In this document: positions 25,703 to 33,840 of the stretch, piece by piece
Position numbering within the stretch: the stretch's first letter is position 1
How the letters are laid out: each line of letters starts with the position of its first letter
NCBI GenBank assembly: GCA_028873975.1
Contig: JAPPMO010000032.1
Span: forward strand, 51,391-115,390
Direction of reading: 5' to 3'
Length of the DNA stretch: 64,000 nucleotides
Origin: Chloroflexota bacterium
GTDB taxonomy: Bacteria > Chloroflexota > Anaerolineae > Aggregatilineales > Phototrophicaceae
Notes under the pieces: model-generated
The model's database searches: none
Seen by the model: only the letters and a program-made list of their open reading frames with translations
Told to the model about the DNA's origin: nothing
Translations under genes and position numbers: made by a program

Positions 25703-25730
25703 GCGGGCGTTTCGGCGAAACGCCCCTACA
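25703..25730. repeat. REP-like hairpin, GGGCGTTTC family
   Basis: GGGCGTTTC (25705-25713) and GAAACGCCC (25717-25725) form a perfect 9-bp stem with a 3-nt loop, followed by CTAC. The same unit occurs at 35147-35167 and 50223-50243. Confidence 0.75.
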
Positions 25731-25821
25731 GTTCGTCCCTGTTTTGATTCTCATTACTTTCTTGGAATTACTTCTGCGCCCCCGCGCATTATCCGACTGC
25801 ATAGTTGGAATAGCTCCGAAA

Positions 25822-27021
25822 TCAATCCGCCAGCGTCCGCTCCTCAACCAGGGTCAGCCCCTCTTCCGCCAGGTCCATGTTCATGCCCGGTTCCATAGGC
25901 AACTCAATGTGACCGTCGACAGGCATCAGCTTATGCTTGTAGAAGACATTGCTGTGCCGGCCAGCCTGGAACAGCCATTCTTGCAGGGGGCAGGTCGTCA
26001 GCGTCTGCGAAGCGATCAGATGAGTCGAGGGCCAGCCGCCATGATGGGGGATGACGGGTATGTCATGCGCCGAGGCCAGCGCGCAAATCTTGCTCATCTC
26101 GGTCAAGCCGCCGGCCCAGGTCACATCCGGCTGCAGCACATGCACAGCTTCTGCGTCGAGCAAGGCTTTGATGCCCCAGCGCGTATATTCGTGTTCGCCG
26201 CCGGAGATGAAGACGCCGCGGGCCGAGCGCCGTAATTCGGCGTACTGGGAGATCTTGTCCGCCAAGACCGGCTCTTCAAACCAGTAGGGTCGGTATTCCG
26301 CCGCCAGCTCAATCATGCGCAGGGTGTAGGGCACATCCCAACTGCTCCAGGCATCGAACATCAGGTCGACATCCGGTCCAGCCGCTTCGCGCGCGGCGCG
26401 GATGATGGCCAGGTTTCTGCGGAGGCCGGCTTCGCCGTCTTTGGGCATGCCGGGCAGGAACCACTTAAAAGCGGTGAATCCCTGCGCCAGGAAATGCCGC
26501 GTGCGTTCGATGACTTTCAGCGGCGCCACCGAATAGCCGAGCATGGAGGCGTAGGCGCGGATCTTCCCGCGCGAGGGACCGCCCAGCAGCACATAGGCCG
26601 GCGCGCCCAGCAGCTTGCCCTTGAGGTCCCACAGCGCGAGATCGACCTTGCTCAGCGCCAGCATCGGCGTTCCCTTGCGCCCGTGGATGGAGAGGCGGTA
26701 CATCTTGTCCCAGATGCGCTCGACCGCGTGCGGGTTCTCGCCGATCAGCATCTCGGCGAAATAGCGCTTGATGATGGCGATGTCTTCATCGCCGACCGGG
26801 CCGCAGAGGCCGGTCGCGCCCTCGTCGCTGTCAATGAGCAAGAAATGGGCGTGCACCGGGTATGGGGGTCCGCCGCTCATATCCTCTATGGGAAAACGCG
26901 GCTGCGCCGCCTCCAATTCGGGATAGATGAAGCTGGGGCGCGCCAAGCCCGTCTCGCCCAGGGGTTCGTGATAATCCCATTCGGCGCGGACGTGGATGGC
27001 GCGAACGCGGTCGATTTTCAT
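25822..27021 (-). CDS. Enolase-superfamily sugar-acid dehydratase (L-rhamnonate dehydratase-like)
   Basis: Mg-dependent dehydratase of 399 residues in the mandelate racemase group. The C-terminal barrel resembles L-rhamnonate dehydratase: LMFDAWSSWDV (metal Asp), YWFEEPVLAD (metal Glu), SGGEHEYTRWG (metal Glu), VLQPDVTWAGGLTEMSKI and VIPHHGGW (His base). It would convert an aldonate to a 2-keto-3-deoxy acid. ATG 27021 starts exactly at the capping domain (MKIDRVRAIHVRAEWDY). It appears monocistronic, 21 nt after the nuclease gene on the same strand. The HpcH-type aldolase at 6.2 kb could cleave its product. The exact substrate is uncertain. Confidence 0.85.
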   Translation of the reverse strand: MKIDRVRAIHVRAEWDYHEPLGETGLARPSFIYPELEAAQPRFPIEDMSGGPPYPVHAHFLLIDSDEGATGLCGPVGDEDIAIIKRYFAEMLIGENPHAVERIWDKMYRLSIHGRKGTPMLALSKVDLALWDLKGKLLGAPAYVLLGGPSRGKIRAYASMLGYSVAPLKVIERTRHFLAQGFTAFKWFLPGMPKDGEAGLRRNLAIIRAAREAAGPDVDLMFDAWSSWDVPYTLRMIELAAEYRPYWFEEPVLADKISQYAELRRSARGVFISGGEHEYTRWGIKALLDAEAVHVLQPDVTWAGGLTEMSKICALASAHDIPVIPHHGGWPSTHLIASQTLTTCPLQEWLFQAGRHSNVFYKHKLMPVDGHIELPMEPGMNMDLAEEGLTLVEERTLAD

Positions 27022-27042
27022 GGTCTGTGGCTCCTGTAAGTT

Positions 27043-27861
27043 CTAAAACTCAATCTCGGCAATCTGATCAAAATCCAGCCTGTAGTCTTCTTCTGCAAAC
27101 TCGTCTTCTTCATCGAGCAAGTCAAGCGAGCCCGCCTCGCCCCGTTCACAAAGCGACCGGTAGGTGCAGAAGCGGCAGCGGGTTTCGTCTTCCGTCAGCG
27201 GGAATTGCTCGGCGCGGTCAATCTCAGCGATCAAATTGAGCAAGTAATCTTCGTCTTCCCGCAATTGAGCGGCCGAATAATCAATGCCGAGGCGCTGGCC
27301 TCCCGCCGCCACGAAGCTATAAATCATGTGGATCTTCTCCGGCGGGATCGGCCCGCCGTAAAGATGCCCGCCGGCTTTCGCCAGCACATAGCGATAGAGG
27401 ATAGTCTGCAAGCGACCCTGCAAATGGCTTTGCGCGGGTACCCGGCGCCAGGTCTTCCAGTCGACGATGACCGCTTCGCCGCCCGCATCCAGCGCCAGCA
27501 GATCGTATTTGGCGATCAGGCGGCGGCCCCCCAGGCGCGTCTGCAAGGCGATTTCGGCTTGGCGCCCCTGCGGCAGCCCCGTCAAGCCCGTCTTGCGGAA
27601 GGCGCCCCACCAAGCCGCCAGTTCCGGGTCATCGTGCAGCGACCACGCCAGCGTCTCCGCCGGCAGTCCCATAAGATGCTGCTGCACCAGTTTATGGAAG
27701 CGGGCGCCTTGCCGCGTGCGCCGCTCGAACTGGAGCGCCGGCGCCGCTTCCACGGCCGGGTAGCGCAAGCGCTTGATATAGCGCAGCTCAAATCGCCGCG
27801 GGCAATCGGCCGCGTCTTGCAAGCTGCCTTGCGTGAAGGCGAAGTCATCGGGCAGGTTCAT
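27043..27861 (-). CDS. PD-(D/E)XK nuclease with Cas4/AddB-like Fe-S cysteines
   Basis: A 272-residue nuclease. Catalytic residues are D120 (KYDLLAL), D134 and K136 (VDWKTW). Four Cys (C20, C229, C232, C238) are arranged as one N-terminal plus a C-terminal CxxC-x5-C group, the pattern that binds a 4Fe-4S cluster in Cas4 and AddB. An acidic tail follows (EEDEFAEEDY). ATG 27861 is certain: its ATG overlaps the TGA of the upstream helicase as ATGA, and upstream sequence in this frame belongs to the helicase gene in another frame. It is the third gene of a helicase-helicase-nuclease operon and likely trims DNA ends as part of one complex. Confidence 0.88.
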   Translation of the reverse strand: MNLPDDFAFTQGSLQDAADCPRRFELRYIKRLRYPAVEAAPALQFERRTRQGARFHKLVQQHLMGLPAETLAWSLHDDPELAAWWGAFRKTGLTGLPQGRQAEIALQTRLGGRRLIAKYDLLALDAGGEAVIVDWKTWRRVPAQSHLQGRLQTILYRYVLAKAGGHLYGGPIPPEKIHMIYSFVAAGGQRLGIDYSAAQLREDEDYLLNLIAEIDRAEQFPLTEDETRCRFCTYRSLCERGEAGSLDLLDEEDEFAEEDYRLDFDQIAEIEF

Positions 27862-30116
27862 GGCTCTCGCGCTTGCGCGTTTCCTCTTCTCATTTCTTCT
27901 TCCCAATACGTCCGCAGCGCCAGCAAAGGCGTGGCTTCGGTCGCGTCGCCCCGGCCGGTATTCCAGGTGATGGTCAGCGCTTTGCGGGCGCGGGTGATGC
28001 CGACGTAGAGCAGCCGCAAGCGCTCGGCAGCGTATTCGACGCGGGCCTCGAGGCTGGCGAATCCCTCTTGATAATCCCCGCCGCTTCCCAAAGCCGCCAG
28101 CTGCGCCAGAGCCTCGGCGGAAAGGTTGAGATTGTCGCGGATGAACCATCTTTCGCCGATGAAAGAATCGTTCGGCTCGGCTGAAGGGAAGTCATAGTTG
28201 TTGACCGAAATGAGATAGACCCGGTCCCATTCCAGCCCCTTGGCTTTGTGCAAGGTGGTGACCGTTACCTTGCCCTGGTGCGCGTCGGGGTCAAATTGAC
28301 CTTCGTCATCGCCCAAGCCGGCGAAGCGGCGGCGATTCGCGGCAATATCGCGCAGCTCCGCGGCGAAATCCGGCAAGCGCATCCGGGGATGCGTCTCGCC
28401 CAGCCGCGCCAGGTAAAGCGCCACCATGTGCGCGGTGGCGATATCGCCAACATCTCTGAAGACATCGCCAGAGACGGTCAGGATCAATTGATCGACGGGC
28501 AGTTCCGCCGCGCGCAGCCAAGCGCCGACGCGCTCACGAAAGGCAGTCAACTGGGCATAGAGTTCAGCGTGTTCATCCGCTGACAAGCTGTCCTCGAGCC
28601 AGTCGCTCAAACGCGGCGCGACATATTCTTCGACCGCACTGATCCTGCCCAAGCCCGTCATCACGCGCTGGATAGCTGCCGCGGCCTGGGCATCGTCCTG
28701 TTCGTCGCGCCGCGCCACTTGATAGACCTTCGCCAGTTTTTTGGCGTCTTTGGGATCGGCCAGGTATTCCAGGATGAGCGCCAGGCTGCCCACTACTGCG
28801 CGCGTTGACGAGGTGGTGTTGAGGTTTTCCACGTATGGCACGCGCTTTTCGCGCAAGAATTTGACGATCTCCGAGCCGCGCGTATTGCGCGCCACCAGAA
28901 TCGCAGCCGTCTGATCGGGATGCTCTTCCAGCCAGCGCTTGCAAGATTCGGTGACCATCATCGCTTCTTTTGTCGGGCTAAAGGCTTCCGGGTACAAGAC
29001 GACCGCGGCCGGGTCATCGGGCGGGTTCGGCTGTGGATCGCCGGCCGGAGTCGGCTGAATAAAAGGCTTGCTCAGCGGGATGCGTTCGCGAATCGCGCCG
29101 TGGGGGTGTTTTAGCGACCAGGCAATCAGTTGGTTGGCCAGCTTTTGAATACTGACTGTGCTGCGCCCGGAGTTCGGCAACTCGCGCCCGACGACGCCCG
29201 GCGAGGCGATGAAAGCGCGCAGGTATTTGGGATCGGCGGTGGTGAAGGTCTCGAAGATGGCTTGATTGGGGTCGCCGACCCGCACCCAATTGCCCTTTTC
29301 CCCCGCCAGCAAGCGCAAAATGCGCTCCTGCAAGAGGCTGCTGTCTTGCGCTTCGTCTTCGAGAATGGTGCGGTATTTTCGCCGAAGCGACTCCAGATAG
29401 GCTGGGTCGCTTTTTAATACGCGCAGCGCCAGGCAAGTCAAGTCCTGGAAATCGACCGCGCCACGGTAGCGCAAGGCGCGTTCGTAATCCTCATAGATTT
29501 CGGCGCAGATGCGCGCCAAGCCCTGCTCGTTTCGTCGGTCTACTTGGTCTACTTGCTCGGCCATGCGCCGCTTCAATTCTTCCGGCGAGAGCAGATCGTC
29601 TTTCGCCCGCCGGATAAAGTCCCGCGCGGTATCTGTGAGGGTCTGCCCCCAGCGATAGACGCGATAGCCCGCGTTGTCCCGGTATTTTGGCGCAAGCCAG
29701 TCATCGGGCGCCTCGGGCGATCGCCCCATCCAGGATTCAACGGCGGATGCCAGGATCTCGTTGCTCTCGCGTTCATCCACGATGAGAAAAGCCTCGTCCA
29801 GCCCGGCGATCGTCGGCTTTTGGCGGACGATGTCATTTGCCAGCCCGTGCAACGTGCGCACGCGGTAGCCGAAACCGGGCAACAGCCCCTCGGACTTGAC
29901 ATATTCATTGATCTGCCGCGCGAAATTGGCAACGGCCGAATTGACCAGCGTGACGATCAGGATTTCTTGTCCCTCTTCCAGATCGGTCTCCGCCAGCAGC
30001 GCTGCGGCCAAGCAGGACAGCGTGGCTGTCTTGCCGCTGCCGGGCACCGCCGCCACGCCCAGGCAGCCCTGGCGATAAGCCAGCACCGCTCGCTGTTTGG
30101 GGCGGGGCTTAAACAT
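27858..30116 (-). CDS. UvrD/Rep-type SF1 helicase, AddA-like without nuclease domain
   Basis: ATP-dependent 3'-5' DNA helicase, 752 residues. Motifs: PRPKQRAVL (Q motif), VPGSGKT (Walker A, 25-30), LEDEAQDSSL (Walker B), VGDPNQAIF (motif III), TTLHKAKGLEWDRV (V) and LLYVGITRARKAL (VI). It lacks the C-terminal nuclease domain of AddA; the nuclease is the next gene, which overlaps it by ATGA. It starts 8 nt inside the end of the preceding helicase-like gene. Three overlapping genes imply stoichiometric synthesis and a complex that processes double-strand breaks. Confidence 0.9.
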   Translation of the reverse strand: MFKPRPKQRAVLAYRQGCLGVAAVPGSGKTATLSCLAAALLAETDLEEGQEILIVTLVNSAVANFARQINEYVKSEGLLPGFGYRVRTLHGLANDIVRQKPTIAGLDEAFLIVDERESNEILASAVESWMGRSPEAPDDWLAPKYRDNAGYRVYRWGQTLTDTARDFIRRAKDDLLSPEELKRRMAEQVDQVDRRNEQGLARICAEIYEDYERALRYRGAVDFQDLTCLALRVLKSDPAYLESLRRKYRTILEDEAQDSSLLQERILRLLAGEKGNWVRVGDPNQAIFETFTTADPKYLRAFIASPGVVGRELPNSGRSTVSIQKLANQLIAWSLKHPHGAIRERIPLSKPFIQPTPAGDPQPNPPDDPAAVVLYPEAFSPTKEAMMVTESCKRWLEEHPDQTAAILVARNTRGSEIVKFLREKRVPYVENLNTTSSTRAVVGSLALILEYLADPKDAKKLAKVYQVARRDEQDDAQAAAAIQRVMTGLGRISAVEEYVAPRLSDWLEDSLSADEHAELYAQLTAFRERVGAWLRAAELPVDQLILTVSGDVFRDVGDIATAHMVALYLARLGETHPRMRLPDFAAELRDIAANRRRFAGLGDDEGQFDPDAHQGKVTVTTLHKAKGLEWDRVYLISVNNYDFPSAEPNDSFIGERWFIRDNLNLSAEALAQLAALGSGGDYQEGFASLEARVEYAAERLRLLYVGITRARKALTITWNTGRGDATEATPLLALRTYWEEEMRRGNAQAREP

Positions 30117-32256
30117 GCGCTTTCCCGTTTATATTCTTCGCGGCGCTCCGCCGCAGCAAGCCATGAATCGCTTCAAGGAGCAGGCCGCGCTGTTCGTGGC
30201 CGCTCTCGCTGAGCTCGCTGTAACCCAGGTAGATCTCTTTTCGGCAGCGCCGCGTCAGCGCCAGGACAAGCCGGCCCAGCGTTTGTCGGTTCATCGCCGC
30301 CTCGTCATCATCCGTCCAGGTTCTGTCCGCGCGCCAGCCCAAGCTCAAGACATGGGGATGCGTCAATGGCTGATACAAGCGGCGCGCCCAGCCTTCGCTG
30401 CCGATGTTCAACCAGAACTGATAATCGACGGCGCGGTTGCCAAGCAGAAAGGTATAGGCGGGGGCGATCAATACGCAGTCGTCATTATCCGCGATCCAGT
30501 CGCGCAAGTAAAAATCGGCGATCACGCCGCGGTCCACCATGTCCAAATAATCCCTGCCCAGGTCCGTTTGATCTTCGTAGCGGCGCACGAACTCCAGCGA
30601 CCAGCGAAAGTTGCGCGCCGAATCCACCAGGTTCATGCTGATGTTGCCGGCGTCGCTGTTGTCGTGAAAGCCGAACCCGGGGCGCGACAAGACTTCCCCG
30701 AACAACTGACGAAAGAAAATATCAAGAGCCTCGGTGGGCGCGCCTTCAATGTAATTGTTCAGCCAGGTCTGCAGGCGGTCGTAACGAGCGCCCAGTTCGT
30801 AGGTGATGCGGTCTTGCATCGCTTCCGATTTAACATCGGAAAAAGGCAAGAGCCGTCCGCCTCGGTATAGCATTTCCGTCAAGAGCTTGGCGCGGATCAG
30901 GTCCAGACCGTCGATGGCCGTCATCACTGCAAATGCGACGTCGAACTCGGCGGGCGTCATAGACCAGCGCGGGTGGGCCAGGCGAGCGAAGGTCAAGAGC
31001 GCGCGGGCAGCCGGTTCATCGCGCAGCGCCCGCGACGGTCGGTGAGAGCGCGCTCTGATATCACGAGCCATCAAGCCTTCGACCAAGGCAAAGCGCAGTA
31101 CATCGGACATGAATGGCGCCATCACCACGATCTCCCGCGGCGATACGCCCTGACGATTGACGAGTTCATCAATGCGATCGGCAGCCCAGTCCACCATCTG
31201 TGGATGATAGCGATGCGCCTCCGTTATCAACGAGGGCTGCGGGTCGTCTTCGGCGCTCTCGTCAAGCCCGGTAACAAATGGCGCGCCCAATTGACCCGCC
31301 AGCGCTCGTCCCAGGGCGCGGCCTGCAACGGACATGACTTTGCTGTCGGCGAACTGCGCCTGACTATCGCACAAGTCTTGCAGCCCGCGAGCGTTTTCGG
31401 GGTCAGCGCCCAGGAAACGGCGAAAGCCGGCATCGCTGTCGTAGATGACCAGCGCCGACTGACACATGCGCAGCAGGTCGGCCAGAATACGGTGCGAGGC
31501 GGGGTTGTCCTCTTCCACGTTGTCCACGATCAGATGTCGGTAACGCCTCCTGACATGCGCGCGGGCTTGCGGCAAGTTCCAAACCTGATCCAGAAACACC
31601 TCCAGCTGCAAGGAGAAATCGAGCAAGTTATTGGCCAGGCAGTATTGGCGGAATTCCAAAGCGCAGGTCTGCGCGTCATCGTAGATATGTCCCTGTTCAA
31701 CGCCGCCGGGCAGCGCGGATTTTAGCCGCGGCGCGATCTGCTCGATCCGGAAGCCCACCACCGCCGCCTTGTTCATGTTGTCGACAATTTGACTATACAG
31801 CCTGGCGCGCTCAATGCGCACGCTATTGAAATAGTCCCGCTGGTTGACCAGCGGCTCAATGACCTTGGTCATAAAATACTGCACCGATTCCAGGCTGAGG
31901 AAGTTGGGCAGATCCTGGGGATGGCCGAAGCCAGCCCGCTCGGCGATCAAGAACCAGAAGGCTTCCACCATTTGCAGGGAGAGACCCCCGATGGTCTGAA
32001 CCGCGACCTGCCCGCCGCTGTAGCCCGAATGCTGTCGCAAAGCCTGAAGATAGGGCTGCGCCAGCGAGCGCTGCGGCACATAAATCAGGATTGATTCCGC
32101 CGGTATGCCCTGCTCCAGCAGGCGCAGCAAGCGCCCGATGCCGGCGCTGGTTTTACCACTGCCGGCGATGCCTTCCAGCCAGATTTTCCTGTCCGGCGCC
32201 GCCGCCGCGATGGCCGCCTGTTCCGCTGTCAATGGGATCTGCAATTTCGCGCTCAA
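30109..32256 (-). CDS. SF1 helicase-like ATPase with altered motif II
   Basis: A 715-residue protein with an SF1 layout: Walker A EGIAGSGKT (28-36), ILIYVPQRSL (motif Ia), HLIVDNVEEDNP (motif II, 241-252), and LVLALTRRCRKEIYLGYSEL (motif VI) near the C-terminus. Motif II reads DNVEE instead of DEAQD/DEFQD: the first Asp is kept but the catalytic Glu position is Asn, so ATP hydrolysis may be weak. This recalls AddB and RecC-like subunits that keep a helicase fold as a scaffold. First gene of the three-gene operon; the upstream 443 nt carry a MITE-like element and probably the promoter. Confidence 0.75.
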   Translation of the reverse strand: MSAKLQIPLTAEQAAIAAAAPDRKIWLEGIAGSGKTSAGIGRLLRLLEQGIPAESILIYVPQRSLAQPYLQALRQHSGYSGGQVAVQTIGGLSLQMVEAFWFLIAERAGFGHPQDLPNFLSLESVQYFMTKVIEPLVNQRDYFNSVRIERARLYSQIVDNMNKAAVVGFRIEQIAPRLKSALPGGVEQGHIYDDAQTCALEFRQYCLANNLLDFSLQLEVFLDQVWNLPQARAHVRRRYRHLIVDNVEEDNPASHRILADLLRMCQSALVIYDSDAGFRRFLGADPENARGLQDLCDSQAQFADSKVMSVAGRALGRALAGQLGAPFVTGLDESAEDDPQPSLITEAHRYHPQMVDWAADRIDELVNRQGVSPREIVVMAPFMSDVLRFALVEGLMARDIRARSHRPSRALRDEPAARALLTFARLAHPRWSMTPAEFDVAFAVMTAIDGLDLIRAKLLTEMLYRGGRLLPFSDVKSEAMQDRITYELGARYDRLQTWLNNYIEGAPTEALDIFFRQLFGEVLSRPGFGFHDNSDAGNISMNLVDSARNFRWSLEFVRRYEDQTDLGRDYLDMVDRGVIADFYLRDWIADNDDCVLIAPAYTFLLGNRAVDYQFWLNIGSEGWARRLYQPLTHPHVLSLGWRADRTWTDDDEAAMNRQTLGRLVLALTRRCRKEIYLGYSELSESGHEQRGLLLEAIHGLLRRSAAKNINGKAHV

Positions 32257-32347
32257 CCTTCGTTTCCCGGTTTCCGTTCGTCGTCAGGAAGATTATAAAG
32301 CGCCGCCAGTTCAAAGGCGATAATCTCTCTCGCAATATGCGCCAGCA

Positions 32348-32482
32348 GGGCAGAGCAATCGCATAAATAAGCACGCACTGCAATGACATTAAATCAAAAA
32401 ACTTGACCACCGAGGACACCGAGGGAAACGTTTGAGCGGTGTTCTCGGTGCAAAAGAAAATTCTGGTTCGATTGCTCTGGCC
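32348..32482. repeat. MITE-like element with nested inverted repeats
   Basis: Outer ends GGGCAGAGCAATCG (32348-32361) and CGATTGCTCTGGCC (32469-32482) are inverted with 13 of 14 matches. Inner arms CACCGAGGACACCG (32408-32421) and CGGTGTTCTCGGTG (32437-32450) match 13 of 14. 135 bp and no ORF. Other copies are at 7133, 21374, 46045 and 63978. Confidence 0.7.
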
Positions 32483-32650
32483 AAGACCTGCGAGGCTACA
32501 CAGAACCTTGCTCCGATGATAAGATACAGGCTGCAGCAGGACAGTTTCCATAATATTATATTCACATTTATAAACCATTTGTTGAAAGAGTCTAACCCGA
32601 AACCGTCCAATTCAAATCCGCCCAGATATTGCATCCCGATTCAACCTGCG

Positions 32651-32674
32651 CTATAGTGATATAGTATCTATACT
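32651..32674. promoter_or_regulatory. Two overlapping inverted repeats upstream of the winged-helix gene
   Basis: CTATA-GTGA-TATAG (32651-32664) overlaps AGTAT-CT-ATACT (32663-32674). Both contain -10-like hexamers (TATAGT, TATACT). They end 25 nt before the ATG at 32700, the expected place for an autoregulatory operator. Confidence 0.5.
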
Positions 32675-32699
32675 GTTGAAATTGAGAGAAGAGCGCCCC

Positions 32700-32969
32700 A
32701 TGGCGCAAGATCATCGTCCACGCTCCGAAACTCGTCAGATGATGATAGAGGTGGTCGCCAAGAGCGAAAAGCCTCTCACGCGGTCGGAAATCGCCAATCG
32801 GGTGCAACGGAAGAAGACGCCGCATTTGGTCAATATGATGGACTCCTTGGTCGAAGAAGGCATCTTCGCGCGCAGCATCATTACCTTTAACAATGGCGTA
32901 ACGGGATACGTTTATTCAATCGCTGGTTCGCGCTCGGCTGTCGCTGGCCGCGCCTTCGCACGGGCATAG
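32700..32969 (+). CDS. Small winged-helix DNA-binding protein
   Basis: An 89-residue protein. EVVAKSEKPLTRSEIANRVQ and KTPHLVNMMDSLVEEGIFAR form a helix-turn-helix plus wing typical of MarR/ArsR-size regulators, and ITFNNGVTGYVYSI forms the wing strands. The start is set by GAGAGAAG upstream of ATG 32700; an in-frame TTG lies at 32676. It is first in a co-directional set with parA (73 nt later) and parB. The inverted repeats just upstream suggest autoregulation. A role as copy-control or partition regulator is inference from position. Confidence 0.7.
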   Translation: MAQDHRPRSETRQMMIEVVAKSEKPLTRSEIANRVQRKKTPHLVNMMDSLVEEGIFARSIITFNNGVTGYVYSIAGSRSAVAGRAFARA

Positions 32970-33042
32970 ACACGCATACACTCATAGTCATTCTGTGCGC
33001 TTCGCCAAGTCGCGAGCGCGATTATCAACAGGTATCAGGCTT

Positions 33043-33840
33043 ATGAAGATTATCACCCTACTCAATGAAAAGGGCGGGGTTGGCAAGACGACAGTCGCGA
33101 CGCATATCGCCGCGGGTTTGGCGATCCGCGGCAAGCGCGTGATCTTGGTGGATGCGGACCCGCAGGGCCACGCCACCATCGCCTTTGGTCTGGTCAAGGA
33201 ACCCGGCTTTTATGACTTAATAGTTCGTAACGCCCCTTTCCAGCAGGTGCTGCGTCCGGTGCCGCCCGAACGATTTAACCTGCCAGACGAAGCGCATAAT
33301 ACGCGCGGGCAGCTGTTGATGGTCCCGTCCAATATTGAAACGCGCAGCATCGCCGGCAATATCTCCGACGCCTTTACCGTCTTGAAGCGCTTTACTCAAT
33401 TGCGCAACGCCATCGATTTTGTCATATTCGATACCTCGCCCACCCCGTCGCTTTTGCATTCCTCCATCTACATGGCGACGGATGGCATCATCTATCCCAC
33501 GAAATGCGAAGCCTGGAGCTTTGACGGCTTGCGCGAGAGCTTAACGCATAAGGATCAGTTCACCCCGATCCGTCAACAATACAATCTGAATGACATCAAG
33601 GTCCTGGGCGTCGTGCCGACCATGTATCGCGGACGAACGCTGGAGCACCAGGACAACTTGCGCCGCCTGCAGGATACCTTTGGCGAACTGGTCTGGAAGC
33701 CGCTGCCCGTTCGCACAATCTGGGCTGAAGTAGCCAGCGCGCGCCGCACGGTGTTCTCGCTAGCACCGACTACAACCACAGCCGATGACGCCTGGTCGCT
33801 GGTCGACCAGTTGGAAGGACGCATCTATGAGCAGTCGTGA
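33043..33840 (+). CDS. parA: ParA-family partition ATPase
   Basis: Deviant Walker ATPase of 265 residues. The Walker A motif is KGGVGKTT (residues 10-17) with the signature Lys, followed by LVDADPQGHAT (switch I) and FVIFDTSPTPSLL (Walker B / switch II region). It moves ParB-DNA complexes along the nucleoid. ATG 33043 removes an upstream extension without homology and places the Walker motif normally. It overlaps parB by 14 nt. No N-terminal HTH is present, so it is a type Ib or chromosomal-type ParA; autoregulation would then fall to ParB or to the winged-helix protein. Confidence 0.9.
   Translation: MKIITLLNEKGGVGKTTVATHIAAGLAIRGKRVILVDADPQGHATIAFGLVKEPGFYDLIVRNAPFQQVLRPVPPERFNLPDEAHNTRGQLLMVPSNIETRSIAGNISDAFTVLKRFTQLRNAIDFVIFDTSPTPSLLHSSIYMATDGIIYPTKCEAWSFDGLRESLTHKDQFTPIRQQYNLNDIKVLGVVPTMYRGRTLEHQDNLRRLQDTFGELVWKPLPVRTIWAEVASARRTVFSLAPTTTTADDAWSLVDQLEGRIYEQS

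Larger units (their letters stand above)
32257..32699. other. Divergent intergenic region between the helicase operon and the par locus
   Basis: It contains a complete MITE-like element (32348-32482) and, close to the winged-helix gene, overlapping inverted repeats (32651-32674). No supported ORF. It marks the left side of the unusual par/primase segment. Confidence 0.6.

Noticed and set aside
27862-28149. N-terminal extension of the nuclease gene by 96 codons
   Set aside because: The extension is the helicase C-terminus read in another frame. The ATGA overlap gives a natural start at 27861.
30097-30870. 257-codon plus-strand ORF at the helicase junction
   Set aside because: Antisense to the SF1 helicase-like gene, with no ribosome site and no recognisable domain.
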